From Trichomonas vaginalis G3 (taxonomy: Eukaryota > Parabasalia > Trichomonadida > Trichomonadidae), in the NCBI RefSeq assembly GCF_026262505.1, contig NC_067205.1, positions 15,004,001-15,068,000 on the forward strand: DNA of 64,000 nt. The letters are read 5' to 3'. Position 1 is the first letter of the stretch, and each line of letters starts with the position of its first letter. Shown here one piece after another: positions 1-9,134 of this stretch. The translations under genes and the position numbers were made by a program. The notes under the pieces are model-generated. The model was not told the origin of the DNA. It was given only the letters and a program-made list of their open reading frames with translations, and searched no databases.

Positions 1-199
1 ATGCTTTATTTATGAGCCCCATTTTATTTAATCTTAACTTCTTTGCAACCCAGCCTCCAATCTTCCCTTTATTTGCATCTAATGTCTTCGAAACCCTTCC
101 TCCACTCATTTTATTTACTGCGTCATAAGCTCCAAGTGCTTTTGCTCCAAATGCTAATGCTTTTGTTCCCATTGCGCCTAAAGCTGCCCAAGCTACCAT
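1..199 (-). CDS. Small Gly/Ala-rich virion-type protein, runs off window
   Basis: The open frame starts at 199 and is still open at the window edge (66 codons visible). The N-terminus is Ala/Gly-rich and hydrophobic (MVAWAALGAMGTKALAFGAK), followed by a basic stretch with KIGGWVAKKLRL. Short Gly/Ala-rich amphipathic proteins of this kind recur in the other Mavericks here (39832-40074, 53094-53309, 53380-53604), always near fibre genes. By analogy with small membrane-active virion proteins of adenovirus-like viruses it may be a minor capsid component, but that is inference. It lies directly downstream of the 200-424 gene on the same strand. Confidence 0.5.
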   Translation of the reverse strand, partial: MVAWAALGAMGTKALAFGAKALGAYDAVNKMSGGRVSKTLDANKGKIGGWVAKKLRLNKMGLINKA

Positions 200-424
200 T
201 TACACCATATTAAAATCATCTCTCTTCAATATTATCTCATAAAAGTTCTCGTTACTGGAGAAAGTCAATGAAACATAAACGTTCTCACGGGCTTCGCCCT
301 CACCGCTTTGCGGTCTATCTAACTTATTTCTTATATCATCTATACGCTTCAAAATGTCTGAACAATTGCTAACATCTTCTACAACAGTTATTTCATCATG
401 AATGACCTTCAAGAACAAACTCAT
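200..424 (-). CDS. Unknown 74-aa Maverick protein carrying a double-hairpin insert
   Basis: Not recognised. The protein is 74 aa; its stop is immediately before the next gene's start and its own start abuts the stop of 425-1306, so the three minus-strand genes form a tight unit. Residues around RPQSGEGEARE are encoded by a double-hairpin DNA element (289-314), which also occurs in frame in other Maverick genes. Without that insert the protein is an acidic, mixed-charge short chain. Function unknown. Confidence 0.5.
   Translation of the reverse strand: MSLFLKVIHDEITVVEDVSNCSDILKRIDDIRNKLDRPQSGEGEARENVYVSLTFSSNENFYEIILKRDDFNMV
289..314 (-). repeat. Double-hairpin element DH1, in frame in a gene
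   Basis: On the minus strand it reads as two small hairpins in a row: a CCGC/GCGG stem with a 3-base loop, then GGGC-GAA-GCCC. It encodes PQSGEGEA in the 200-424 gene. The GCGAAGC core is known from biophysics as an exceptionally stable DNA mini-hairpin. Confidence 0.7.
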
Positions 425-1306
425 TTAATATGCTATTAAAATCATCTCAATAGTGAGTCCATCCTTTCCATCTTTAGGTAGCACAACATCTTTCATTGAA
501 GAAGGTTCGACAAGTCTTATATTAAACTTACTGACAAAGTTTGTTATACTATAATGCTTCGGCGGCGAATACATGTAGTTTGAAAGACATAATATAGATT
601 CTTCAGCAAATTCACTTATACTGGATTTTATAACAATGTTCTCACGAGACCAAATGCCACCAATTGACAATCTTGTAAGCAATCCTGCTGAACCTTCTAC
701 TGTAAACGTCGATGGTAACATTCCACGAAGGTCATCTATTGACATCGTTGAGTCACTGTATTTAAATATTTTCTTAAAGCAATCGTCATTATCTAACCAT
801 GCAATAGCTTTGAAGTTTTCATTCGAATATACATCTGCTTCATTAAATGTAAAACCTGACTTCTTTGCAGAGACGACTTTAAAATCTATTGAGTTTGTTT
901 CAAAATTATATGCTATGGTAACTTCTGAAGGTAATGGATGTCCTTCCGCAGTAAGTTGTTCTCTCACTACCGTTTGAAGCTTTGTGTTAAAAACTTTCAT
1001 GTCATCACCTGTGTCTAGGTTCACATACACAGCAACAGGAAAACTATCTTGCTTCTTTGTTTCATCATTATACCTCAAAACATTAAAGTTCTTCAATAAT
1101 ATTGTTCTTCCTGCTGGAATACTTCTAACTTGTCTTATTTCAATAGCTTTCTCACCTCCTACATACTCTACCCAGTGTCTTGGATATTCATAAGTATACT
1201 GACTTTCTTGAATTTTGGTTGGTTTCATCATAACATGTTCATAGTATATCTTTATACTCTTGTCAGTTAGACTCGGTGCTATGTTCTGAATATTTCTGAC
1301 TTGCAT
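425..1306 (-). CDS. Maverick structural-type protein, family S (293 aa)
   Basis: The start is taken at 1306 (MQVRNIQN), the ATG nearest the shared promoter gap, rather than the upstream ATG at 1393, which would overlap the divergent ATPase gene. The protein is about 293 aa, beta-rich in appearance, with no catalytic motif that I recognise. It is clearly related to the relics at 16770-17640 and 38980-39827: shared features are an aromatic-Pro-x-x-W-x motif near the N-terminus (EYPRHW), a central GIW-R motif and an acidic LP-K-D C-terminus. Conservation across two Mavericks and the position next to the ATPase suggest a virion component such as a minor capsid protein; this is inference. Confidence 0.6.
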   Translation of the reverse strand: MQVRNIQNIAPSLTDKSIKIYYEHVMMKPTKIQESQYTYEYPRHWVEYVGGEKAIEIRQVRSIPAGRTILLKNFNVLRYNDETKKQDSFPVAVYVNLDTGDDMKVFNTKLQTVVREQLTAEGHPLPSEVTIAYNFETNSIDFKVVSAKKSGFTFNEADVYSNENFKAIAWLDNDDCFKKIFKYSDSTMSIDDLRGMLPSTFTVEGSAGLLTRLSIGGIWSRENIVIKSSISEFAEESILCLSNYMYSPPKHYSITNFVSKFNIRLVEPSSMKDVVLPKDGKDGLTIEMILIAY

Positions 1307-1322
1307 TTTTAATGGAGATAAA
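1307..1322. promoter_or_regulatory. 16-bp divergent promoter gap
   Basis: Only 16 bases separate the ATGs of the minus-strand family-S gene (1306) and the plus-strand ATPase gene (1323). It is T-rich toward one gene and A-rich toward the other, so transcription signals must lie here or inside the coding regions. Confidence 0.4.
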
Positions 1323-2229
1323 ATGAAGCATTTAATACATGACGTAGATGAAGACATGAATGAAACCACAGATAAACTTAACTCTTCTCTCATTCTTCCT
1401 TTCAGTAAGGACTATGAGTTCTGTTCAAATGGTGTTTATTTCTATTGTGGAAAGATGGGTTCAGGTAAGACATTTAACCTCATTCGTCATATACTCATAA
1501 CAGAGCGTTTAGGTCAAGATTCATATTATGACCAAATCATTATATCAGCAACTTCAGACTCTATGGATTCAACAGCGAAAACATTTATGTCAAAAGTTCA
1601 AGCCTCTGTCGTTAAAGTTCCAGACAGTGAACTCATTGAATTTCTTCAACGTTACATTCGACGTAAGAGGAAATATTATGCTATCGTAGAGTTCATACAG
1701 TCAGGAATGCAAAAGACTTCTGAGGATATGGAAAGAATTATTGACAAACACCAATTACGTCAGTACTCAGGAGTTTACGATATGAAACGACTTACAAACT
1801 ACATTTTATCAAAACTTTCAAAATACCCCTTCAAAAAAATATCCTTCAAACACTCTGCTCGTTTGCGACGACTTCGCCGGAAAAGGTTTAGTGTCAAAAC
1901 CAGACTCACCATTAGCTAACATCATTACTAAAGTCAGACATTACCACTTAACTGTAGCAATACTTATGCAAACATGGAGGTTTTTAGCTTTAAACATAAA
2001 ACGTCTCATAACTGACTTCGTTATCTTTCAAGGTTTCTCACGTTATGATATTGAACTCATTTGGAAACAGTCAGGTATAACATTACCTTTTGAAGAAATT
2101 TGGGAAGCATATAAGTCTCTCATCTCTCCTCGTTCATACCTTGAGATTCATATCATGACTAATACCATTAAAGTCAAAAATATTCCATGGGAACGACAAC
2201 ATTGTTTTAAAGTTTTAACCTTCAATTGA
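1323..2229 (+). pseudogene. Maverick packaging ATPase (A32/FtsK-HerA type), broken
   Basis: The N-terminal part shows a Walker A P-loop (GKMGSGKTFNLI) about 42 residues in, after a short leader, followed by a strand pattern typical of genome-packaging ATPases of Polintons and nucleocytoplasmic large DNA viruses. The region as a whole matches the expected size of about 250-300 codons. In the living element this enzyme would drive DNA into capsids using ATP. It sits divergent to the family-S gene. The relic is broken. Confidence 0.75.
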
Positions 2230-2271
2230 CTGATGGTAAACAAATTCCATGCATCTCTGTCGCCATTTCTG

Positions 2272-2613
2272 TTAATATTTTTTGCTGTCATTCATATCAT
2301 CCACTTCCCCATCCGTTAGCTTTTGAGGATATGCGTTAGAATAGCTGTTCTTAAATGAAGGCTTTTCACCTTTGAGAGCATAAACTCTATAACTTTCTGC
2401 ATACTTTATGTTTGAACCTCCTGAGCCATCATTGACATAAATTTTTATAGGCTTCCACCCTTTGTTCATGTTCCTGCTTCTTCCCTTAGCTCTTTTGTTC
2501 AGTAGTTCTACATCTTTATACACAGCTCCTGTCTCAGTGAATTCAACAATATTTTCATTCGTTAGCTTTACATTCAAACCCTTGTCGAGTATATTGTTCA
2601 TTTCATACATATA
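2272..2613 (-). CDS. Unknown Maverick protein, 113 aa
   Basis: Not recognised. The start is placed at 2613 (MYEMNNIL), preceded on its strand by an A/T-rich promoter-like stretch; the longer reading from 2727 would run through the divergent gene at 2636. It has a basic Asn/Arg/Lys-rich middle (NKRAKGRSRNMNKGW) and a Gly/Ser turn (NDGSGGSN), and ends in an acidic-basic tail. The gap to the divergent gene is only 22 bp, like the 1307-1322 arrangement. No motif allows a function to be assigned. Confidence 0.45.
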   Translation of the reverse strand, partial: YMYEMNNILDKGLNVKLTNENIVEFTETGAVYKDVELLNKRAKGRSRNMNKGWKPIKIYVNDGSGGSNIKYAESYRVYALKGEKPSFKNSYSNAYPQKLTDGEVDDMNDSKKY

Positions 2614-2635
2614 AAAGGTTTTTATTCTATATGAA

Positions 2636-3244
2636 ATGAGAAGCAAATCCATCTTAGCTGGTGCCGTTAATGTTCCAATTGAACCAACATCAAATGTTGA
2701 CTCACGAACGACAAACAATATTGTCATAAAGAACTATAGTTCAGAGTGTTTGAAAGAACCAGAACTTAAGTCGGTGAATTTAAACACAGCTTCAAACGCT
2801 AACGCTACATCAGATGTTAAGTTAGAGTATCCACCACTGGACCAAATTCTTTCAAGAGAAGCCAACGACAATCCTTACACAAATGTTCAAACAAATCCTT
2901 CAGATAACGTAGACCATTACCTTCTTCAGTTATATCAAACTATCTTACTCAAAGACGATAAGAAGCTTTTGATAAATCTTATAAGTAAGAACCAAATAAT
3001 TCTAACAAAGGAGGACCTTGAAAATGTTATATCGCGAATAACAGGGAAACAATGTGTCATTGACTATCTCGACCCTGAAATCGAATGCTGTGGTCAAACG
3101 CCACCATTCATGAAAATAGGTAACATCCGCATCATTGAAACACCAGGAACTACAGGAGTTGAGTTTAAGTATAAATATTCGAATGAATACACAAAACTTT
3201 CAACAGAATATAAACTTTGCTTGAAATATGTTTTAGTAAATTAA
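2636..3244 (+). CDS. Unknown Maverick protein, 202 aa
   Basis: Not recognised. A 202-aa reading frame begins just after a T-rich ATTCTATATGAA motif. The N-terminal third is Asn/Thr/Ser-rich and probably disordered, the middle is helical with many Leu and Lys residues (LLLINLISKN-like pattern), and the C-terminal third contains two neighbouring Cys (ECCGQ). No membrane segment or catalytic motif is visible. It is followed by a short GTCA tetranucleotide run (3248-3261). It lies between the ATPase and a cluster of minus-strand genes, so a virion or assembly role is possible but unproven. Confidence 0.5.
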   Translation: MRSKSILAGAVNVPIEPTSNVDSRTTNNIVIKNYSSECLKEPELKSVNLNTASNANATSDVKLEYPPLDQILSREANDNPYTNVQTNPSDNVDHYLLQLYQTILLKDDKKLLINLISKNQIILTKEDLENVISRITGKQCVIDYLDPEIECCGQTPPFMKIGNIRIIETPGTTGVEFKYKYSNEYTKLSTEYKLCLKYVLVN

Positions 3245-3267
3245 AGCAGTCAGTCAGTCAAAAAATT

Positions 3268-3510
3268 TCAAGTTAGCAATTTGTAATATCTATCCAAAAC
3301 TTCTTCAACAGTATTGAACTCATCTTCATAATGCAAACCTAATCTTATTGACTTGGTGCAGTTTTCACTAACACAATATTTTTCTGTTCTCTTGACTGAC
3401 ATAACTAACTCATTTGTTTCATCAAACAGCAACAACCAAAGTTCATGACCTAATACATAACATTCATACTTTATATTTTTAGCTCTGAGTTCTCTTGTAA
3501 GCTGTTGCAT
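3268..3510 (-). CDS. Unknown small Maverick protein, 80 aa
   Basis: Not recognised. The 80-aa chain has a hydrophobic centre (ELWLLLF) and two Cys (CVSENC). Its start lies inside the end of the 3471-3818 frame, overlapping it by about 40 bases in another frame, an arrangement that is common in compact viral genomes. No function can be assigned. Confidence 0.4.
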   Translation of the reverse strand: MQQLTRELRAKNIKYECYVLGHELWLLLFDETNELVMSVKRTEKYCVSENCTKSIRLGLHYEDEFNTVEEVLDRYYKLLT

Positions 3511-3818
3511 TTAATATTTTCTAAAAAGTCAACTTCAACAGTCATTCGCACTGGTGCCTTCAGTTCTACAGGCTCTCCTTGAAAGTCAACAAGTCTGAAT
3601 TGCATGTCTTTCAAATTATGTGGACTAATGCGAACCCATTTACCTAAATGAGTTGCTATGACAGGAACGTTTGGAATAAACATTGAATTTACTTCATAAC
3701 AGAAAGACTTATATTCTACTGAACCTTTACTATTAACTCCTGAAATACCTGTGACATTAGCTATTTTTGACTCAACGTACAAACAATTACCATAACATAC
3801 GTATGGAACAGATTTCAT
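3471..3818 (-). CDS. Unknown Maverick protein, 115 aa
   Basis: Not recognised. It is a beta-rich 115-aa chain. The stretch RLVDFQGEPVELKA resembles a stretch in the neighbouring 3951-4280 product (RMVDFNTIASFV), so the two may be tandem members of one family. It lies in a minus-strand cluster directly upstream, and divergent, of the long fibre gene, which suggests a fibre-base or minor virion role; that is inference from position only. Confidence 0.4.
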   Translation of the reverse strand: MKSVPYVCYGNCLYVESKIANVTGISGVNSKGSVEYKSFCYEVNSMFIPNVPVIATHLGKWVRISPHNLKDMQFRLVDFQGEPVELKAPVRMTVEVDFLENIKCNSLQENSELKI

Positions 3819-3950
3819 CTCAATCGTTTTGTCAACACTTTCAAAGGAAATGTCATATGATATGCTCCCAGAAGCAATTGAACTCTATGACTCATTCGTG
3901 TTATCTTAAACTCCTTCGCATAACTGAACTTCAAAACTCCTGCAATAAGT

Positions 3951-4280
3951 TTAACATTTCATTAAGTTTTCTTCGTTATCCTTGTTTATTGTAGTATTTA
4001 TGAGAGCATTTAACACTCCAGCTAATGTTTCCATCTTATATTCTACATTATTGTGAAATCTTATTTCGTGCTTCTTTCCATCTATTTCAAGCTCCATGAA
4101 ATCTGTTTCATCTGTTATAACGAATGAAGCAATAGTATTAAAGTCAACCATTCTGAATGCAAGTGCCTCATTCTGTAGACCTAAGTTTGTTTGTAGTTTT
4201 ACTGTCCCGTATTCGTTCGGGTCTGTACTTTGTAAATAGAACAATATTTTATTCTCATTAAAATATGAGTATAGCTGCAT
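3951..4280 (-). CDS. Unknown Maverick protein, 109 aa, overlapping the fibre start
   Basis: Not recognised. The only ATG giving the full chain is at 4280, so its first codons overlap the plus-strand fibre gene start (4265) by 16 bases. It is a beta-rich chain with an acidic middle (DETDFMELEIDGKKHEIRF) and shares the R-x-V-D-F pattern with the 3471-3818 product. The T-rich stretch before each start is partly shared. Confidence 0.4.
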   Translation of the reverse strand: MQLYSYFNENKILFYLQSTDPNEYGTVKLQTNLGLQNEALAFRMVDFNTIASFVITDETDFMELEIDGKKHEIRFHNNVEYKMETLAGVLNALINTTINKDNEENLMKC

Positions 4281-7240
4281 ATGCGTATGAAGCTGACAGA
4301 GCTAAACGTTTATATTTTGGGCAATACTCTCTCACACTTACTGATAAATATATTGTTATTTCTGATGGAAATACTGAGAAATATATAACATGGAAGGACT
4401 ATGAAAAGTTTGACCCTATTTTAACTCCATGTACTATGCCGTTTATAAAGGACGGTGAAATTATTGAAAAAGATAATACAACCGTATATAGGTCTGTTTA
4501 TGAAGCATTAGAATATATGTTGAATCATAGCCCAAAAAGATTTGACCCAAGCACTACACCATGTGCAATGCCTTTTATTAAGGACGGTGAAATCGTAAGA
4601 GTTCCGAATTCAACGGTTTATACAGCTGTTCAAAACAGTTTACAAAACATTTTAGCGAATATCTTTAATTCAGAAACTACAGAAATAAAATTACCGTATA
4701 TAACAGATGCTAAAGAAATTAAATCAAAAACAACAACATTATTTACGTCACTTAATGATTTAATGACTTATATAATTAATACTCCCCAGCCGACTACGGC
4801 ATTTGATCCAAATTCGACGGTTTGCAGTGTACCTTTCATTAATGACAATTCAATAATTGAATTAAGGGATTTAACAGTTAATGAATCATTAAAAGCTTCA
4901 TTAATGAAAATCATTGATTTTAACTCATTCATGAATACATATAATTCATTCATGAATACATATAATTCATTCATTAATGTTTCATACACTTCTAAAGAAG
5001 GTGAGCCAAAAACTATTGATAAAGCGGTGTATGAAATAAAAGCATCAATGACGAAATTGAATTCGTTAACTTTTGATGGTGATAGTTCCGTTAACAGCAT
5101 GACATCAGGAAAAACGATTTTAACGAAAGAATATTTAAAATCTCATGTTAGTGAGTTCGTTGAAATTGAAAAAGAAGGCGGAATTAAGTTCGATCCACTG
5201 GGTTTCATTTTCAACTTAGCGAATGCGGGTGTTAGTTTCGCTGAATGGACAACGATACAGAGTGAAATAAATGCAATATGGACGTTTTTGGGGTCAAAAG
5301 CGGGAATGGGTGAGCTTGTAAATGCTGCAAGAACATTAGGTGAAACGGGAAATTTTGTAGATGGTTTTAAAAGACTTGTTTCAAATGTTTTAACAAACAC
5401 AAAGAAATTATTTAGATATACCATACATAACGGACAGATTTTCGAACAGGTAGCAACAAACCCTCCGGTTATGGCTGCGTTGATGATGGTTAGAGACATA
5501 AAGCCGCGTAGCGGTGAGGGCGAAGCCCACGAAGAAGAGGAGAAACCAGAGGATACGGGTCAGGTTATTCGAGACATTAAAAACGTGTATCCTGAAGTTA
5601 TTGATTTATTTAGAGGTGTTAATGATTCGATTTCAAATCATTCTATAACCCTTGATGAAGAGAATAAATTAACAGATTATATATTCGTCATTATTGCAGA
5701 ACTAATGAAGAGAATAAATGAAAAAGGTATAGCTGATATCATTAATGTAAGTGATGTAATGATGAAAAGAAATTTTGACTCATTATTTACAGAACCGAAA
5801 ACAGAATATAGTCTTTATGACGTAATTACTGAATTAATGAAAAAGATTAATGATAATAAGAGTTCTGGCGGAAAAGTTGAATTAGAGGTGAATGATGTTA
5901 ATGAGAAATTAGATAATAAAGCAGATAAAAACCATGTTCATTATATAAGTTCAGATGAACAGATTATAACGGATTATCATGGATATTTAACACAGGATGA
6001 AGAAGTGAAGACAAAAGATGTTAATGAAAGAAGATATAAATTCATTCGTGCTGAAGGTTATGACATAAGCTGTACTGTACAGTATGACACAGGTAAAGCA
6101 CCAGAAGCATTTGGTTATAACAATGAAATTTATGCTTCATACTTCTTTGTTAACGGTGTATTAGTTGAACCAAGATTTATGTTGAGAGTTAAGGCAAAAA
6201 TAACTTTTGAAGATGCTATTAAAAGTAAAGCTGACAAAGATGAACTTGATGCAACGAACAAAGTTTTGAAATCTCATAAACACAATATCTCCGACATAAA
6301 TTCACTTCAAACTTCATTAGACAGTAAAGCAGACAAAAATCATACACATGAATCCTTCACTACTGTTAGAGCAGACGACATAATATTGAACTATACCCTT
6401 GGTTCAAGTGCACCTTTAGAGAATCCAAGTACAAGCGTAAAAGATACACTAAACTCCTTAAATAACAAATGTATAAATATCGAAGGTCATGTCAGAAACT
6501 TTGAAACATATGAACTACCAGCAATGTTAAATAAAAAAGCAGATAAAGAACATACACATAACTCCTTCTCAACTGTTGCTATAGAAAGTATTGAAGGAAC
6601 GGTTGGCGGAACTGGTGGGGATGCATTATATTATAAACCTCCTAACTTTCCACAAGGTTTAACATCGAATGAAAACATAACAACGAAGAAAGACATTAGC
6701 TGTAAAAATGTTTATGTCATGGATGATGAAAATAATGTTAAATTCACTGCTCAAGATTTATATGATAAGAAAGCAGACAAAACAGAGCTTCAAACATTAA
6801 AGACTGAAATACTTCAAACATTATATCCTATAGGCTCTATTTATACGTCAATGAACTCAACAAATCCAGCAAGTGTTTTAGGTTTTGGTACGTGGCAGCA
6901 GATTGTAGATAAATTCTTATACTGTGCTAACTCTTCAAAGCAAACAGGAGGCTCAAAGAAAATTAAAGAAGCAAACTTACCTGCGCACACTCATACAGGA
7001 ACGACAAACTTTTCTGGCGACCATAGCCACTCATTAAGAGACCACCCATTATACAACTCAGACTATAAAGCTGGCAATGACGTTTTATCTCCATCTTATA
7101 ACAATTCAGCAAAAAAGACTTTTCGACCAACTGAACCAGGAGGTAATCATACACATACATTTACAACAAATCCAACAGGTTCGGGTGCAGATTATATGCC
7201 ACCTTATATGACAGTTTATGCATGGTACCGTCTTGAATAA
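4265..7240 (+). CDS. Phage-like tail-fibre protein with collar-type C-terminus (991 aa)
   Basis: A long fibrous protein in one open frame. The N-terminal part has about four imperfect repeats of roughly 50 aa built on FDP-x-T-x-C-x-MPFI-x-DGEI. A 21-bp tandem repeat at about 4925-4980 gives N-SFMNTY units. The middle and C-terminal part contains repeated K-A-D-K-x-H-x-H blocks (for example KADKNHTHESF, KADKEHTHNSF), typical of trimeric phage fibres. The last 130 residues match the tail-collar/baseplate family: YPIGSIYTSMNSTNP, FGTWQQI, then LPAHTHT and a final PPYMTVYAWYR. Such a protein would project from the virion and bind a receptor. Homologous fibres occur in Mavericks B and C. A double-hairpin element (5501-5528) is in frame inside it. 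Confidence 0.85.
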   Translation: MSIAAYAYEADRAKRLYFGQYSLTLTDKYIVISDGNTEKYITWKDYEKFDPILTPCTMPFIKDGEIIEKDNTTVYRSVYEALEYMLNHSPKRFDPSTTPCAMPFIKDGEIVRVPNSTVYTAVQNSLQNILANIFNSETTEIKLPYITDAKEIKSKTTTLFTSLNDLMTYIINTPQPTTAFDPNSTVCSVPFINDNSIIELRDLTVNESLKASLMKIIDFNSFMNTYNSFMNTYNSFINVSYTSKEGEPKTIDKAVYEIKASMTKLNSLTFDGDSSVNSMTSGKTILTKEYLKSHVSEFVEIEKEGGIKFDPLGFIFNLANAGVSFAEWTTIQSEINAIWTFLGSKAGMGELVNAARTLGETGNFVDGFKRLVSNVLTNTKKLFRYTIHNGQIFEQVATNPPVMAALMMVRDIKPRSGEGEAHEEEEKPEDTGQVIRDIKNVYPEVIDLFRGVNDSISNHSITLDEENKLTDYIFVIIAELMKRINEKGIADIINVSDVMMKRNFDSLFTEPKTEYSLYDVITELMKKINDNKSSGGKVELEVNDVNEKLDNKADKNHVHYISSDEQIITDYHGYLTQDEEVKTKDVNERRYKFIRAEGYDISCTVQYDTGKAPEAFGYNNEIYASYFFVNGVLVEPRFMLRVKAKITFEDAIKSKADKDELDATNKVLKSHKHNISDINSLQTSLDSKADKNHTHESFTTVRADDIILNYTLGSSAPLENPSTSVKDTLNSLNNKCINIEGHVRNFETYELPAMLNKKADKEHTHNSFSTVAIESIEGTVGGTGGDALYYKPPNFPQGLTSNENITTKKDISCKNVYVMDDENNVKFTAQDLYDKKADKTELQTLKTEILQTLYPIGSIYTSMNSTNPASVLGFGTWQQIVDKFLYCANSSKQTGGSKKIKEANLPAHTHTGTTNFSGDHSHSLRDHPLYNSDYKAGNDVLSPSYNNSAKKTFRPTEPGGNHTHTFTTNPTGSGADYMPPYMTVYAWYRLE
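5501..5528 (+). repeat. Double-hairpin element DH2, in frame in the fibre gene
   Basis: A GCCGC-GTA-GCGG(T) hairpin, then GGGC-GAA-GCCC. It encodes KPRSGEGEAH within the fibre, next to an acidic EEEE stretch. Confidence 0.75.
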
Positions 7241-7259
7241 AATCTTTATTTTTACATAA

Positions 7260-8345
7260 ATGAGTTTAAAAGAAGTATTCGAATCATCACTGTGGAGGTC
7301 ATTTAAGAAGTTCAATGAAGCTGCAAAGAGTTGGGGATTTACTAACAGAGCTGAAGTGAAAAGGTTCTTTGACAAAAATGTTGTACATCAAACAAAAATA
7401 AACCCTTACGACTACTTTTTACCAATTTACTCCAACACTCCTGACGCATACCAATTTGACACTCTCATTCAAAGCAGAAAAGGAGGACATAAACCATTCC
7501 TCATCTTCATTAATGTTAACACTCGTAAAGCATATGCATATCCAATGAAAAATAAAGGAACTCGTGAAGTGTTAAGAGTTTTACAAAAGTTTGTAGCAGA
7601 ACATAGCCCAAGTACTTTAACATCAGACCAAGACAGTGCATACCTCAGCAATGAAATCACAGAATTTCTCATTAAGCATAACATAACTCACTACACTACT
7701 GAAGACCATAACCATAACATACTCGGCATCATAAACCGCTTCATAAGGACTCTCAGAGATTTAAATCAAGAGCGAGACTTTACCGAAGAAACAATGAAAC
7801 ATTTTCTCGAAGTATATAATTCCTCAACACATTCTACAACAGGACATACACCAAATTCAATGACACAACAACAAGAAGAAAAGTATATACAAAAGAAACG
7901 AAGTCAAACACAAAATATCAGAAATTCAACACAATTTACCCTCATTCCTGGAACAAAAGTTCGTGTAGTTCTTGACGACAAACCGTTGACAAAGAAACGT
8001 TTAAGGTTAAGTCGAAATTATTATATCGTAGACTCTACGCAAGGTAATGGATATCTTATAAAAGCTGCTGACGACTCCATTGCGTTTTATCCTCGACATA
8101 AATTAGTCGAAAGTAGTAATGGCAAACTTGCTGAAACCATTGACGAAGCAAAGCGAGGAGTGGTTATTGAAATACTTGGCTATAACACAAACGATGACAC
8201 TTATAAAGTAAGATATGAAGGAGGCGTTGAAGATGTTATACCATCTAAGAACTTGAGAGAGTCGAAGCCAACACATCTGGGACCATTAGAGCGGGAGTAC
8301 TGGAAAGACAAAAATATGCCAGAAAGAATAAGAAAATTCTTCTAA
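7260..8345 (+). CDS. Maverick retroviral-type integrase with chromo-like C-terminus
   Basis: A 361-aa rve-family (RNase H-fold) integrase. The core shows the first-Asp strand (AYQFDTLIQ), the second-Asp motif (TSDQDSAYLS) and the following helix with NRFIRTLRD, about 35 residues later. The C-terminal part (from about residue 290) resembles a small chromo/Tudor-like barrel (VRYEGGVEDVIPSKNLR), a common targeting module in Maverick and LTR integrases. It would insert the linear element DNA with a 6-bp duplication. It is preceded by the motif TTTATTTTTACATAAATG and follows the fibre by 19 bp on the same strand. Confidence 0.9.
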   Translation: MSLKEVFESSLWRSFKKFNEAAKSWGFTNRAEVKRFFDKNVVHQTKINPYDYFLPIYSNTPDAYQFDTLIQSRKGGHKPFLIFINVNTRKAYAYPMKNKGTREVLRVLQKFVAEHSPSTLTSDQDSAYLSNEITEFLIKHNITHYTTEDHNHNILGIINRFIRTLRDLNQERDFTEETMKHFLEVYNSSTHSTTGHTPNSMTQQQEEKYIQKKRSQTQNIRNSTQFTLIPGTKVRVVLDDKPLTKKRLRLSRNYYIVDSTQGNGYLIKAADDSIAFYPRHKLVESSNGKLAETIDEAKRGVVIEILGYNTNDDTYKVRYEGGVEDVIPSKNLRESKPTHLGPLEREYWKDKNMPERIRKFF

Positions 8346-8422
8346 ACTTTTTCATTAGATGTAAATCAGACATGAACGAGAACAGTCATGATATCATTAA
8401 TGGTACCATTTATTTTAACATA

Positions 8423-8440
8423 AAGCCGCAAAGCGGCGGA
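8423..8440 (+). repeat. Half of a double-hairpin element (DH3), intergenic
   Basis: Carries AAGCCGC-AAA-GCGGC, the first hairpin of the DH family, with no clear second hairpin. It lies in the non-coding stretch after the integrase. Confidence 0.5.
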
Positions 8441-8770
8441 TGAAATACAGAAATATATTTTATCGTAAATTGTTAGATCTAACCCGATATCTACCCTCAT
8501 TTCTACCTTCATTTCATTCTATACACAATTTGCATCATAGACGATTTAATAGATATAATACTTTACTGTTTCATCTGATATAAACATTATTTGGTGAAAG
8601 TATCCTAAAAATATTTGATGGACTTTAACTAAAATAATTTTTAGGGTAGATGGTTAGATCTAACCCGATTTCTAACCTCATTTCTACCCTCATGAATTTT
8701 CATGAATTTTCATGAATTTTATATATTAATGTTTTCGTTAAGCCACTTTGTGCCGTCAGTCAGTCAGTTA

Positions 8771-9059
8771 ATGAAAAACTTTAGAAAGTTGTTGGAAAAT
8801 AAGTCCTGGGAAGAGTATTATAAGGCATTTTGTGAAGAATATAGCAACAGTCCGAATTCCGGCGGTTGCTTTTTATACAAAATTCATGCAGGAAATTCTT
8901 GAGTTTTGGATGAAAGAATACGGTCAAGCCAAAAGTGGCTCAACCTCAAAACAAGCATTTTATGAGCTTACTAAGGGCGTTATAAATGAATTCAAAGGTA
9001 TTTACATACATCCTGACCTCGTTCATTTTGTTGCTGAATTCAGCAAAAATAATTTTTAG
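8771..9059 (+). pseudogene. KilA-N domain relic
   Basis: A short broken remnant whose C-terminal part reads like the end of a KilA-N DNA-binding domain: an aromatic/Lys-rich helix and then the diagnostic HPDL-containing motif (IYIHPDLVHFVAEFS). KilA-N proteins are frequent in large DNA viruses and phages. It is flanked on both sides by 46-bp repeat units. Another, whole-looking KilA-N-type gene follows at 10638-11465, so this is probably a decayed duplicate or second family member. Confidence 0.55.
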
Positions 9060-9106
9060 GGTAGATGGTTAGATCTAACCCGATATCTAACCCGATTTCT
9101 ACCCTC

Positions 9107-9134
9107 AGCCGCTAAGCGGCGAGACCCAAAGGTC
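9107..9134 (+). repeat. Double-hairpin element DH4, intergenic
   Basis: AGCCGC-TAA-GCGGC, then GA, then GACC-CAAA-GGTC. The second stem has a different sequence from other copies but pairs perfectly, so the structure is kept while the bases change. Confidence 0.65.
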
